From Actinoplanes italicus (GTDB lineage Bacteria; Actinomycetota; Actinomycetes; Mycobacteriales; Micromonosporaceae): a stretch of DNA of 64,000 nucleotides. The notes under the pieces were generated by a model. It made no database searches and was not told the origin of the DNA. It saw nothing but the letters and a program-made list of their open reading frames with translations. The stretch is taken from positions 62,001 to 126,000 of the forward strand of contig NZ_PVMZ01000025.1 of assembly GCF_003001815.1 (NCBI RefSeq), read 5' to 3'. This document shows, one piece after another, positions 15,149-24,451 of the stretch (position 1 is its first letter; each line of letters starts with the position of its first letter). The position numbers and the translations under genes were made by a program.

Positions 15149-15236
15149 GAGCTGCCTCCTGGGAAGCCGTAGACGGGCGGCTATGGCGCGACTGTAAACG
15201 CGCATTAACTTCCTGGGAAGGCACCATGTGAATCTG

Positions 15237-15247
15237 GACTAACTTTT
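15237..15247. promoter_or_regulatory. Candidate TetR operator GACTAACTTTT (copy 1)
   Basis: It lies between the TetR stop and the fatty-acid ligase start. The reverse complement, AAAAGTTAGTC, lies at 16554-16564 upstream of the thiolase, and the flanks are also alike (GAAT six or seven bases before, CGAT two or three bases after). It probably marks binding by the tandem TetR protein. Confidence 0.5.
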
Positions 15248-15270
15248 CAGCGATCTTTCAGGCACTTCAG

Positions 15271-16476
15271 TCAGGCACGCAGCACGGTCAGCATCAACCG
15301 GGTGAGGTGCCGGTCCATGCCGGAACGGCGATCGAAACGGACCAGCCGGCTCAGGTCGGTGGCCAGGTTGAGGGCGGCGTGCACCAGCACCCGGGCCTCC
15401 GGAACCGCCAGACCGGGACGCAGCCGGCCGAGGAGGCGAACCCACTCCTCGACGTGCAGCCGCTGCACCTTGCGCAGCTCATGCCGGTCAGCCTCGGGCA
15501 GATTGTTGTTCTCGGCGAGATAGACCGAGACCAGGGCACTGCGCTCGAAGGTCAGCTCCACGTAGGAGCGTGCCATCCGGTCCAGCGCGTCGTCGTCACC
15601 GGTGGCGCCGGCCAGCGCGGCCGCGGTCGACTCGGCGACCCGCTCGGTGGCCCGATAGAAGGCGGCGGCCAGGATGTCGGCCTTGCCGGGAAAGTAACGA
15701 TAGACGCTTGACGCGTTGATCCCCGCGGCCCGGCCGATGTCCTCCACCCCGACCGCGTGGTACCCGTGCCGGTGGAACAACTTGATCGACTCGGCCAGCA
15801 GGATCTCGCGACGGGCGGTCACCCCGAGCACCGGCTCGGGCGGCGGGTACTCGGTGGCGGGCAGCGCGGGCGTGGGCGGCTCCTCGTACAGCAGCGCCCA
15901 CGCCACCCGGTGCAGAACGGCCTCGGCCCGGCCGCGCGCGATCGCCGCACGGTGCGTGCCGAGACTGCCGAAGACACTGAGGGCGGCACGGACCAGGGCA
16001 TGTGCGTCGCGGTTGGTCAGTTCGGGACGCAACTGCCGCAGCGGTACGGCCAGACGAGCCGCGAAATCGCCGAGCTCGGCCAGGAACTCCTCGCGGTGCG
16101 CGGGCTCGAGGTAGCGCCACTCCCACTGGTAGAGCCCCGCCACCCGGCGGTGCTCGACGGCGAGCCGGGCCAGCACCGCGAGCAGGTCGTCGAGCCGCTG
16201 CCGGGGGTCACCGCCCTCCGGCAGATCAGTGGCGGCCTGCACCGCCTCGACGAGCTGGCGGGTGGCGTGCACGAGCATCGCGTACTTGTTGGAGAAGTGC
16301 CGATAGATCGCCGGACCACTGATGCCGACGGCGGTGGCGATCTCGTCCAGACTTACTCTGTGGTAACCACGCTCGCAGAACATCTCCGCGGCGGCCAGGG
16401 CGAGCTGCGTCTTCCGGTTCTTCGGCCGCTTGCGGGCCCCTGCTGGGGCCGGCTCACCGGCCGCGGCGATGCTCAT
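15271..16476 (-). CDS. Tandem-domain TetR/AcrR family regulator
   Basis: 401 residues, about twice a normal TetR. Two complete N-terminal-type HTH domains occur in one chain: residues ~24-70 (LALAAAEMFCERGYHRVS, GISGPAIYRHFSNKYAM) and ~222-270 (LLAESIKLFHRHGYHAVG, GINASSVYRYFPGKADI), each followed by its own helical ligand-binding region. It therefore works as a covalent pseudo-dimer or binds paired sites. The start at 16476 (MSIAAAGEP) is placed just before the first HTH. It lies between the ligase and thiolase genes, and inferred operators occur on both sides, so it is the likely repressor of this beta-oxidation regulon, responding to acyl-CoA. Confidence 0.88.
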   Translation of the reverse strand: MSIAAAGEPAPAGARKRPKNRKTQLALAAAEMFCERGYHRVSLDEIATAVGISGPAIYRHFSNKYAMLVHATRQLVEAVQAATDLPEGGDPRQRLDDLLAVLARLAVEHRRVAGLYQWEWRYLEPAHREEFLAELGDFAARLAVPLRQLRPELTNRDAHALVRAALSVFGSLGTHRAAIARGRAEAVLHRVAWALLYEEPPTPALPATEYPPPEPVLGVTARREILLAESIKLFHRHGYHAVGVEDIGRAAGINASSVYRYFPGKADILAAAFYRATERVAESTAAALAGATGDDDALDRMARSYVELTFERSALVSVYLAENNNLPEADRHELRKVQRLHVEEWVRLLGRLRPGLAVPEARVLVHAALNLATDLSRLVRFDRRSGMDRHLTRLMLTVLRA

Positions 16477-16553
16477 GACGAACAGCCTAACGGTGATCTG
16501 TGGTTCGCCCGACCTTCGTCTCCGTATCCTTGACACCTAGCGGAAACATCGGC

Positions 16554-16564
16554 AAAAGTTAGTC
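16554..16564. promoter_or_regulatory. Candidate TetR operator AAAAGTTAGTC (copy 2)
   Basis: Exact reverse complement of the motif at 15237-15247. It is in the 114-bp divergent gap between the TetR gene and the thiolase, 26 bases upstream of the thiolase start, a suitable place to block both promoters. Confidence 0.5.
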
Positions 16565-16590
16565 GCAATTCGCATCCAGGGGAGCAGTCG

Positions 16591-17805
<1,215 letters not shown>

Positions 17806-17819
17806 GGAGAGAGACTTCC

Positions 17820-19964
17820 ATGACCGACACCATCCGCTACGACCGCGGTGACGACGGCATCGTCGTGCTCACCCTCGACGACCCGAGCCGCGGCGCCAAC
17901 ACCATGAACGACGCCTACGTGGCCAGCATGGAGAAGACCGTCTCCCGGCTGGAGGCCGAGCGCGACCAGATCACCGGCGTGATCATCACGTCGGCGAAGA
18001 ACTCCTGGTTCGCCGGCGGCGATCTGGACCAGCTCGGCTCGGTGCCGGCCGACCGCGGCCAGGACGTGTTCGACCTGTCGACCAAGGTCAAGGGCCAGCT
18101 GCGCCGGCTCGAGACGCTCGGTAAGCCGGTCGTCGCCGCGATCAACGGCTCGGCCCTCGGCGGCGGCCTGGAGCTGGCGCTCGCCACCCACCGGCGCATC
18201 GCGCTGAACAACCCGAAGACCGAGCTCGGCCTGCCCGAGGTCACTCTCGGCCTGCTGCCCGCCGGTGGCGGCGTGGTCCGTACCGTCCGGCTCCTCGGCC
18301 TTGCCACCGCCCTGATGGAGGTGCTGCTCAAGGGCACCCGGCACCGCCTGCCCAAGGCGAAGCAGCTCGGCCTGGTCGACGAGATCGTGGACACCCCGGA
18401 GCAGTTGCTCGCCTCGGCCCGCGAGTGGATCGCGGCCAATCCCGAGGCGGCCCAGCCGTGGGACACCAAGGGCTACCGGATCCCCGGCGGCACGCCGTCC
18501 ACGCCGTCGCTGGCCGCGATGCTGCCGGCGTTCCCGGCCAACCTGCGCAAGCAGCTCAAGGGCGCGTTCTACCCGGCGCCGCGCAACATCCTCTCGGCCG
18601 CGGTCGAGGGAGCCCAGGTCGACGTGGACACCGCGTTCGTCATCGAGACGCGGTACTTCGTCGAGCTGGTCACCGGTCCGGTCGCCAAGAACATGATCAA
18701 GGCGTTCTTCTTCGACCTGAACGAGGTCAGCCAGCGGGACATCGGCGAGGTGCCGCCGATCACCAAGGTGGCCGTGCTGGGCGCCGGCATGATGGGCGCC
18801 GCGATCGCGTACGTCTGCGCCCGATCCGGTCTTCCGACCGTGCTTCGCGACGTTTCGCTGGAGGGTGCGCAGCGCGGCAAGGGCTACTCGGAGAAGCTGG
18901 TCGCCAAGGACGTCGGCCGCGGCCGGATCTCGGAGGAGAAGGGCAGGGCCCTGCTCGACCTGATCACGGCCACCGATCAGGTCGCCGACCTGGCCGGCGC
19001 CGACCTGGTGATCGAGGCCGTCTTCGAGGACCCGGCCCTCAAACACAAGGTGTTCGCCGAGATCGAGGGCGTCGTCGCTCCGGACGCGCTGCTCTGCTCC
19101 AACACGTCCACGCTGCCGATCACGCTGCTCGCCGAGGGCGTCAGCCGCCAGGCCGACTTCGTGGGCCTGCACTTCTTCTCCCCGGTCGACAAGATGCCGC
19201 TGGTAGAGGTGATCAAGGGCGAGAAGACCGGAGACCTTGCTGTACGCCGTGCGCTCGACGTGGTGCGGCGGCTGCGCAAGACGGCGATCGTGGTCAACGA
19301 CAGCCGCGGCTTCTTCACGAGCCGGGTGATCGGCACCTTCACCAACGAGGGCATAGCGCTGCTCGCCGAGGGTGTGCCGCCGGCCAGCATCGAGCAGGCC
19401 AGCAGCCAGGCCGGCTACCCCGCTCCCGTGCTGCAGCTGATGGACGAGCTGACCCTCACGCTGCCCCGCAAGATCCGCAACGAGTACCGCGCCGCCGCCG
19501 AGGCCGCCGGCCAGACCTGGGAGGCGCACCCGGCCGACGTGGTCATCGACCGGATGATCGACGAGTTCGGGCGGCCCGGCCGCTCCGGCGGGGCGGGCTT
19601 CTACGAGTACGCCGACGGCAAGCGCACCGGGCTCTGGCCGGGCCTGTCCGCCTTCGCGAAGCCGGACGTGACGATCCCCTTCGAGGACCTCAAGGAGCGG
19701 CTGCTCTTCATCGAGGCGATCGAGACCGTGAAGTGCCTGGACGAGGGTGTGCTGACGTCGGTCGCCGAGGCCAACATCGGCTCGATCTTCGGCATCGGCT
19801 ACCCCGGCTGGACCGGCGGTGTACTGCAGTACATCAACCAGTACGAGGGTGGCCTGCCGGGCTTCGTGGCGCGGGCCCGTCAGCTGGCCGACCGCTACGG
19901 CGACCGGTTCACCCCGCCGCCGCTGCTGCTGGCCAAGGCCGGCGCCGGTGAGCAATTCGTCTGA
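17820..19964 (+). CDS. fadB: 3-hydroxyacyl-CoA dehydrogenase / enoyl-CoA hydratase fusion (FadB-type)
   Basis: 714 residues, normal for the bifunctional protein. The N-terminal crotonase domain (1-190) has SAKNSWFAGGDLDQL and INGSALGGGLELALATH. The NAD-binding domain starts near 315 (VAVLGAGMMGAAIAYVCA). The catalytic part contains VIEAVFEDPALKHKVF, SNTSTLPITLLAEG, HFFSPVDKMPLVEVI and the C-terminal helical dimer region. It hydrates enoyl-CoA and oxidises 3-hydroxyacyl-CoA. GAGGAGAGAG precedes the ATG. Translated with fadA; the operon ends in a long palindrome. Confidence 0.95.
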   Translation: MTDTIRYDRGDDGIVVLTLDDPSRGANTMNDAYVASMEKTVSRLEAERDQITGVIITSAKNSWFAGGDLDQLGSVPADRGQDVFDLSTKVKGQLRRLETLGKPVVAAINGSALGGGLELALATHRRIALNNPKTELGLPEVTLGLLPAGGGVVRTVRLLGLATALMEVLLKGTRHRLPKAKQLGLVDEIVDTPEQLLASAREWIAANPEAAQPWDTKGYRIPGGTPSTPSLAAMLPAFPANLRKQLKGAFYPAPRNILSAAVEGAQVDVDTAFVIETRYFVELVTGPVAKNMIKAFFFDLNEVSQRDIGEVPPITKVAVLGAGMMGAAIAYVCARSGLPTVLRDVSLEGAQRGKGYSEKLVAKDVGRGRISEEKGRALLDLITATDQVADLAGADLVIEAVFEDPALKHKVFAEIEGVVAPDALLCSNTSTLPITLLAEGVSRQADFVGLHFFSPVDKMPLVEVIKGEKTGDLAVRRALDVVRRLRKTAIVVNDSRGFFTSRVIGTFTNEGIALLAEGVPPASIEQASSQAGYPAPVLQLMDELTLTLPRKIRNEYRAAAEAAGQTWEAHPADVVIDRMIDEFGRPGRSGGAGFYEYADGKRTGLWPGLSAFAKPDVTIPFEDLKERLLFIEAIETVKCLDEGVLTSVAEANIGSIFGIGYPGWTGGVLQYINQYEGGLPGFVARARQLADRYGDRFTPPPLLLAKAGAGEQFV

Positions 19965-19983
19965 TCGGTGATATAGGTCGCGT

Positions 19984-20007
19984 CTTGTGGATCAGCTGAT
20001 CCACAAG
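19984..20007. terminator. Perfect 24-bp palindrome after fadB
   Basis: CTTGTGGATCAG is followed immediately by its reverse complement. Outside it, AGGTC and GGACCT extend the pairing with a few mismatches to about 19976-20015. Probably the terminator of the fadAB operon, although the core is AT-richer than other terminators here. Confidence 0.6.
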
Positions 20008-20110
20008 GCGCGGACCTGCACCGATTCCTTCATCCGGCAACTTCCGGTCGGACACCCGGCCGATGCATGATCGATGATCTCCGGGCTACCGTCCATCCCG
20101 GAGGTTGATC

Positions 20111-20797
20111 ATGAACATCGACGCGGAGTTACCCGGCGTCTCAGTCGAGGAGCCGTGGGCGCCCGCGGTGCGTGCCCTGCTGCTGCACCTGGAGAAGTCG
20201 GGTTTCGACGGCGCGCCGCCGGTCGGCGGCGACCCGGCCGCCGCCGCGCTCCCCTGGCCGGAGTGGGCCCGGGAGGACGACACCCTCTGGCAGGTGGCCC
20301 AGTGGCTGCGTGAGTACCACGAGGCCGTCGCCGACTTCGTACCACCCGCGGACGCGGTTTGGCGCAAGGGCGGCGACTGGGAACCCGGCCTGATCATCGG
20401 CCACAACGACGCCGCGCCGTACAACGCGACCCGCGCCGGCCGCCGCCTCACCGGCTTCGTCGGCTGGGACTTCGCCGGCCCGGTCAGCCGCGACGCCGAC
20501 CTCGCGTTCACCGCCTTCGCCTGGGTGCCGCTCACCGCGTACACCGACGCCACCGCCGAGGGCTGGACCGACCTCACCGACCGTCCCCGCCGCCTGCGGA
20601 TGCTGCTCGACGCCTACGGCTGGCGCGGTACCGCCACCGACATGGTCCGCGAGGTCCGCGACCGGATCAGCGCCGCCATCCACGACATCCGCCGCCTGGC
20701 CACCGACGGCGACCACGACTGCCGCGAACTCATCCACTCCGGCCTCGACCTGCGCCTCGCCGCCGCCGTCAAGGAGCTGGCCGTCTTCCCCGGCTAG
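20111..20797 (+). CDS. Aminoglycoside-phosphotransferase-like (APH/choline kinase fold) protein, short N-lobe
   Basis: 228 residues. GGAGG lies six bases before this ATG, which fixes the start. The catalytic loop IIGHNDAAPYNATRAG matches the HxDxxxxN motif and VGWDFAGPVSRDADLAF supplies the DxD-type metal-binding Asp, so the C-lobe of an APH kinase is present. The N-terminal ATP-binding beta-lobe is almost missing, as ~100 residues precede the catalytic loop where ~180 are usual. It may be a minimal kinase or a truncated one. Substrate unknown. Repeats follow the stop. Confidence 0.7.
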   Translation: MNIDAELPGVSVEEPWAPAVRALLLHLEKSGFDGAPPVGGDPAAAALPWPEWAREDDTLWQVAQWLREYHEAVADFVPPADAVWRKGGDWEPGLIIGHNDAAPYNATRAGRRLTGFVGWDFAGPVSRDADLAFTAFAWVPLTAYTDATAEGWTDLTDRPRRLRMLLDAYGWRGTATDMVREVRDRISAAIHDIRRLATDGDHDCRELIHSGLDLRLAAAVKELAVFPG

Positions 20798-20812
20798 CCT
20801 CGCCCACCCCGC

Positions 20813-20973
20813 GTGGTGACCTACGCCCACCGGCAAGCCGTACATCACCACACAACACCGCCCAACCCGCACCGTGGTGACCTACGCCCACCGGCAAGCC
20901 GTACATCACCACACAACACCGCCCAACCCGCACCGTGGTGACCTACGCCCACCGGCAAGCCGTACATCACCAC
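20813..20973. repeat. Three tandem copies (61-bp period) of a 39-bp palindrome-ended repeat
   Basis: Each 39-bp core starts GTGGTGACC and ends ATCACCAC, giving a 7-bp outer stem (GTGGTGA/TCACCAC) with an inner TACG/CGTA pair. Cores lie at 20813-20851, 20874-20912 and 20935-20973, separated by two identical 22-bp linkers. Copies are virtually identical, so the amplification is recent. It sits between two same-strand genes. Confidence 0.9.
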
Positions 20974-21038
20974 GCGGTTTTGGGGGGGTGACAGCGGGCC
21001 GCAAGCGCGCGGCAAGCGGGGCGGGGCATGGTCGGCAC

Positions 21039-21845
21039 ATGAGAGACGACATCGCGAAACTCGGGACCGTGCTCGGGGTCTGGGCGCATCCCGACGACGA
21101 GGCCTACCTGTCCGGCGGGCTGATGGCACTGGCCCGGGACGCCGGCTCGCGGGTGGCCTGTGTGACCGCGACCCGTGGCGAGCACGGCACCGGCGACCCG
21201 GAGCGCTGGCCGCCCGACCGGCTCGCCGCCCGCCGCACCGTCGAACTCGACGACTGCCTGCGCGTACTCGGGGTCGAGGAGCATCACTGGCTCGGGTACG
21301 CCGACGGCGGCTGCGCCGAAGTTCCGGCAGCCGAGGCCGTCGCGCGCCTCTGCGACCTGATCGACGGCATCCGGCCGGACACGGTCGTCACGTTCGGGCC
21401 GGACGGCAACACCGGGCACCCCGACCATCGTGCGGTGGGCCGCTGGACGGCCGCAGCCGTCGACCGGGCCGCGCCCGCGGGGACCCGGCTGCTGCAGGCC
21501 GCCGTCACCGACGACTGGGCCGAACGCTGGCGCCCGCTCAACGACCGCTTCGACGTGTTCCTGCCGGGCTTCCCGGTGACCTGCCCGGAACCGGCCCTGG
21601 CGCTGCACCTTCAACTGACCGGTGAGCTGCTGGAACGCAAGGTCCGCGCGCTGGCCGCGCAGGCCACGCAGACCGAGGCGCTGATCGCCGCGATGGGTGC
21701 CGACTATCCGGCCTGGGTCGCCGACGAGGCGTTCGTCGAGGCCGTTCCGGCCGTTCCTCCGCCGTGCGACCGCTGCTGGTGGGATCTGTCCGAGGCACGC
21801 TGGCACTGCGCGGGACCGGTGGAAGCGATTATGGTTGGCCGATGA
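21039..21845 (+). CDS. PIG-L family deacetylase
   Basis: 268 residues. The zinc-binding AHPDDEAYLSGG motif near the N-terminus (His, Asp, Asp/Glu) and the GNTGHPDHRAVGRW motif with the third His define the LmbE/PIG-L N-deacetylase family. TATRGEHGTGDPERWPPDRLAARRTVELDDCLRVLGV is typical of the mycothiol-type branch (MshB/Mca), but the overall sequence is not clearly either. It hydrolyses an N-acetyl group from a glucosamine-type or related small molecule. Its stop overlaps the next start (ATGA), so it is coupled to the kinase-like gene. Confidence 0.87.
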   Translation: MRDDIAKLGTVLGVWAHPDDEAYLSGGLMALARDAGSRVACVTATRGEHGTGDPERWPPDRLAARRTVELDDCLRVLGVEEHHWLGYADGGCAEVPAAEAVARLCDLIDGIRPDTVVTFGPDGNTGHPDHRAVGRWTAAAVDRAAPAGTRLLQAAVTDDWAERWRPLNDRFDVFLPGFPVTCPEPALALHLQLTGELLERKVRALAAQATQTEALIAAMGADYPAWVADEAFVEAVPAVPPPCDRCWWDLSEARWHCAGPVEAIMVGR

Positions 21846-22609
21846 CACGACCCCGCACGGTCGTTCTCAACGGCGATCTCGGCAGCGGCAAATCCACCGT
21901 CTCGGTTCTGCTCGCGCGGCGGCTGGGGCTGCGCCGGGTCAGCATCGGTGACCTCTACCGGCAGATGGCGGCCGACCATCAGATGACGGCCCTGCAGCTC
22001 AACCTGCACGCCGAGCTCGACGACAAGGTCGACCACTACATCGACACGCTGCAGCACGACATGGCGGCCGCCGGTGAGGAGCTGGTCGTCGACAGCCGGC
22101 TGGCCTGGCACTTCTTCACCGGGGCGCTGAAGGTGCACCTGATCACCGACCCGGTGGTGGCGGCCCGCCGGGTGCTCGGCCGGCCGGGCGACGCGGTGGA
22201 GAACTACCGCGACCTCGACGAGTCCCGCCGCCGGCTGACCGACCGCAGCGAGAGCGAAAGACGCAGATTCCTCATCCGGTACGGCGTGGACAAGACCCGC
22301 CTGCGCAACTACGACCTGGTCTGCGACACCACCCGCGCGGCTCCGGAGGAGGTCGTCGAGCGGATCGTGGACATGCTCGGCGAAACACCCGGCGACCGTC
22401 CGGTGTGCCACCTCGATCCGCAACGGATACAGCGGGAGCCGGACACCGGGGCGGACGGTGAGATCACGGTCCGTCACCTGGGGCCGGACTTCGCGGCGGT
22501 GAGCGGCAGCCGTCGTCTCGACGCCTCGGTCCGGGCCGGTGAACGGCTCACCCGGATGGTGCTGGCCGATGACCACCGCTCCGGCGGGACCGCTTCACCC
22601 GTACCGTAG
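21842..22609 (+). CDS. P-loop nucleoside/cytidylate kinase-like protein
   Basis: 255 residues. Walker A GDLGSGKSTVS at residues ~11-21 is followed by a cytidylate-kinase-like region (LARRLGLRRVSIGDLYRQMA). LVVDSRLAWHFFTGALKVHLITDPVVAARRV aligns with the CMP-kinase core. The last ~55 residues are extra and of unknown role. Likely substrate: a nucleotide or small alcohol. Translationally coupled to the PIG-L gene by ATGA. Its 3' end overlaps the convergent ABC exporter by 15 bp. Confidence 0.72.
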   Translation: MTRPRTVVLNGDLGSGKSTVSVLLARRLGLRRVSIGDLYRQMAADHQMTALQLNLHAELDDKVDHYIDTLQHDMAAAGEELVVDSRLAWHFFTGALKVHLITDPVVAARRVLGRPGDAVENYRDLDESRRRLTDRSESERRRFLIRYGVDKTRLRNYDLVCDTTRAAPEEVVERIVDMLGETPGDRPVCHLDPQRIQREPDTGADGEITVRHLGPDFAAVSGSRRLDASVRAGERLTRMVLADDHRSGGTASPVP

Positions 22610-24331
22610 GAGGGGTGCCGCCAGGCGTCGGTAATAGGGGCTGGATCGCAGCAGCTCATCGTGGGTGCCCGAGCCGGTGACCAGCCCGCCGTCGACCACG
22701 AGCACGCGCTCCGCGGATCGCACGGTGGAGAACCGGTGCGCGATGATCATCAGTGCGCAGACCGCCGAGATCTCGTGCAGCGTCGCGGCCAGGACGTTCT
22801 CGCTGTCCGGGTCGAGATGGGCGGTCGGCTCGTCGAGCAGGATGAGATCCGGGCGGGCCAGCAGGCAGCGGGCGATGGCGACGCGCTGACGCTGGCCTCC
22901 GGACAGGTGCCGCCCGTGCTCACCGACGGGTGTGTCGAGTCCCGACGGGAGCCCGGCGACCACCGGGAGCAGACCGGTCATGGCCAGCACCCGGCGCAGT
23001 TCGCGGCTTGTGACCGGCCCGGCGCCGTACAGCAGGTTGTCCCGCAGCGTGCCGGCGAGCAGCGGGGAGTCCTGCTCGACCAGACCGATCGAGGCACGAT
23101 ATCGGGCGTACGGAAGGAATCGCGCATCCCGGCCGTGCAGCAGCACCGACCCGCGATCCGGATCGTAGAACCGCTCCGCCAGCGCGAAGATCGTCGACTT
23201 GCCGGCGCCGGACGGCCCGACCAGCGCGACCTGGCCACGGGACGGCACCGTGAAGCCGATCCCGCGCAGCACCGGGCGGCCCGGCCGATAGCCGAACCAG
23301 ACGTCGCGGAACTCCAGCACGGGCGCCACCCGGCGAGCCGCGCCGCGGACCGTGGCGACCGCGACCGTTCTGTCCCGTTCCACCGGCAGGGCCAGCACCT
23401 CGTTGATCCGGTGCAGCGCCCCGGAACCCTGCTGGACCGCGCCGACCGCCTGGAAGATCTCGTAGACGGGTGCCGCCAGATACGTCATGGCCAGCGTGAA
23501 CGCGACCAGTTCGCCGAGCGTCATGGCCCCGGACGCCACCCGGCTCGCACCCGTGAGCAGAACGGTCAGGAAGGCGCCGCTGACTGCCAGGTCGTTGGCC
23601 GGTCCGCTGAGCGCCACCATCCCGGCCATCCGCAGGTTCGCCAGGTAGACGCGCCCGGCCGAAGTGTCCAGCCGCTCAGCCTCGAGCCCTTCGGTACGGC
23701 AGGCGCGCACCAGCCGGATGCCGCCGAGGACCCGTTCCAGGTCGGCGACCAGTGCCCCCTCGGCCGCGCTCGCGGTCCGCGAGGCGAGACGTACCCGCCG
23801 GACCACCGCGAGCAGGGCGCCGAACGAGCCGCCGAACAGCACCACCACGGCGGCCAGCAGCCACGGATCCAGCCAGGCCAGCAACCCGATCGCCGCGGCC
23901 AGTCCGACCACACCGGCCAGCCCGGTGCCGAGGCTCTGCGCGATCAACGTCTTCACCACGGCCGTGTCACCGCAGGCGCGGGCGATCAGGTCCCCGATCC
24001 GGCCGTCGTCGAGGACCGACAGGCGCACCCGCAGCAGGTGCCCGGCGACGGTGCGGCGCAGATCACGCGTCATCGTCTCGCCGGTCTGCGCCTGGAGGTA
24101 CCGGGCCAGCGCCAGCGCCGACGCCTGCGCGGCGAACAGACCGGTCAGCGCACCGATCACCGGCCACGGCAGGGAACCCGCGGCGGCGCCGTCGACGGCC
24201 ACACGGGCCAGCAGGGGCTGGGTCAGGGCGAGCAATGAGCCGAGGAGGCTGAGCGCCGCCGCTCCGAGGATCGACCGGCGGTATCCGCGGGCCAGCCGGC
24301 TCAGGTCCCGCCACCGGGCCAGATCGGCCAT
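22595..24331 (-). CDS. ABC exporter, fused transmembrane and ATPase domains
   Basis: 578 residues: a six-helix type-I exporter domain (~10-310) and a C-terminal ATPase (~340-578). ATPase motifs: Walker A LVGPSGAGKSTIFAL, Q-loop IGLVEQDSPLLAGTL, signature HLSGGQRQRVAIARCLL, Walker B LILLDEPTAHLD and switch IIAHRFSTV. A homodimeric multidrug or lipid exporter is the likely form; no partner half-transporter adjoins. The start is uncertain: an ATG at 24331 follows AGGGGG, and a GTG at 24346 is the alternative. Confidence 0.88.
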   Translation of the reverse strand: MADLARWRDLSRLARGYRRSILGAAALSLLGSLLALTQPLLARVAVDGAAAGSLPWPVIGALTGLFAAQASALALARYLQAQTGETMTRDLRRTVAGHLLRVRLSVLDDGRIGDLIARACGDTAVVKTLIAQSLGTGLAGVVGLAAAIGLLAWLDPWLLAAVVVLFGGSFGALLAVVRRVRLASRTASAAEGALVADLERVLGGIRLVRACRTEGLEAERLDTSAGRVYLANLRMAGMVALSGPANDLAVSGAFLTVLLTGASRVASGAMTLGELVAFTLAMTYLAAPVYEIFQAVGAVQQGSGALHRINEVLALPVERDRTVAVATVRGAARRVAPVLEFRDVWFGYRPGRPVLRGIGFTVPSRGQVALVGPSGAGKSTIFALAERFYDPDRGSVLLHGRDARFLPYARYRASIGLVEQDSPLLAGTLRDNLLYGAGPVTSRELRRVLAMTGLLPVVAGLPSGLDTPVGEHGRHLSGGQRQRVAIARCLLARPDLILLDEPTAHLDPDSENVLAATLHEISAVCALMIIAHRFSTVRSAERVLVVDGGLVTGSGTHDELLRSSPYYRRLAAPLLRYG

Positions 24332-24451
24332 GACGCCCCCTCTCACCAGGAGATCCCGACGTTAGGCAGGCATTTCGGACGGCAGCAACGAGCCGGGAGG
24401 GATGCCAGCGCGGCAAGAGGGTGGCCGGTCGTCCTTTCGTAGGATCCGGTG

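Noticed and set aside
20813..20973. CRISPR-like array (39-bp repeats with 22-bp spacers)
   Set aside because: The two spacers are identical to each other and there are no cas genes, so this is a 61-bp tandem duplication.
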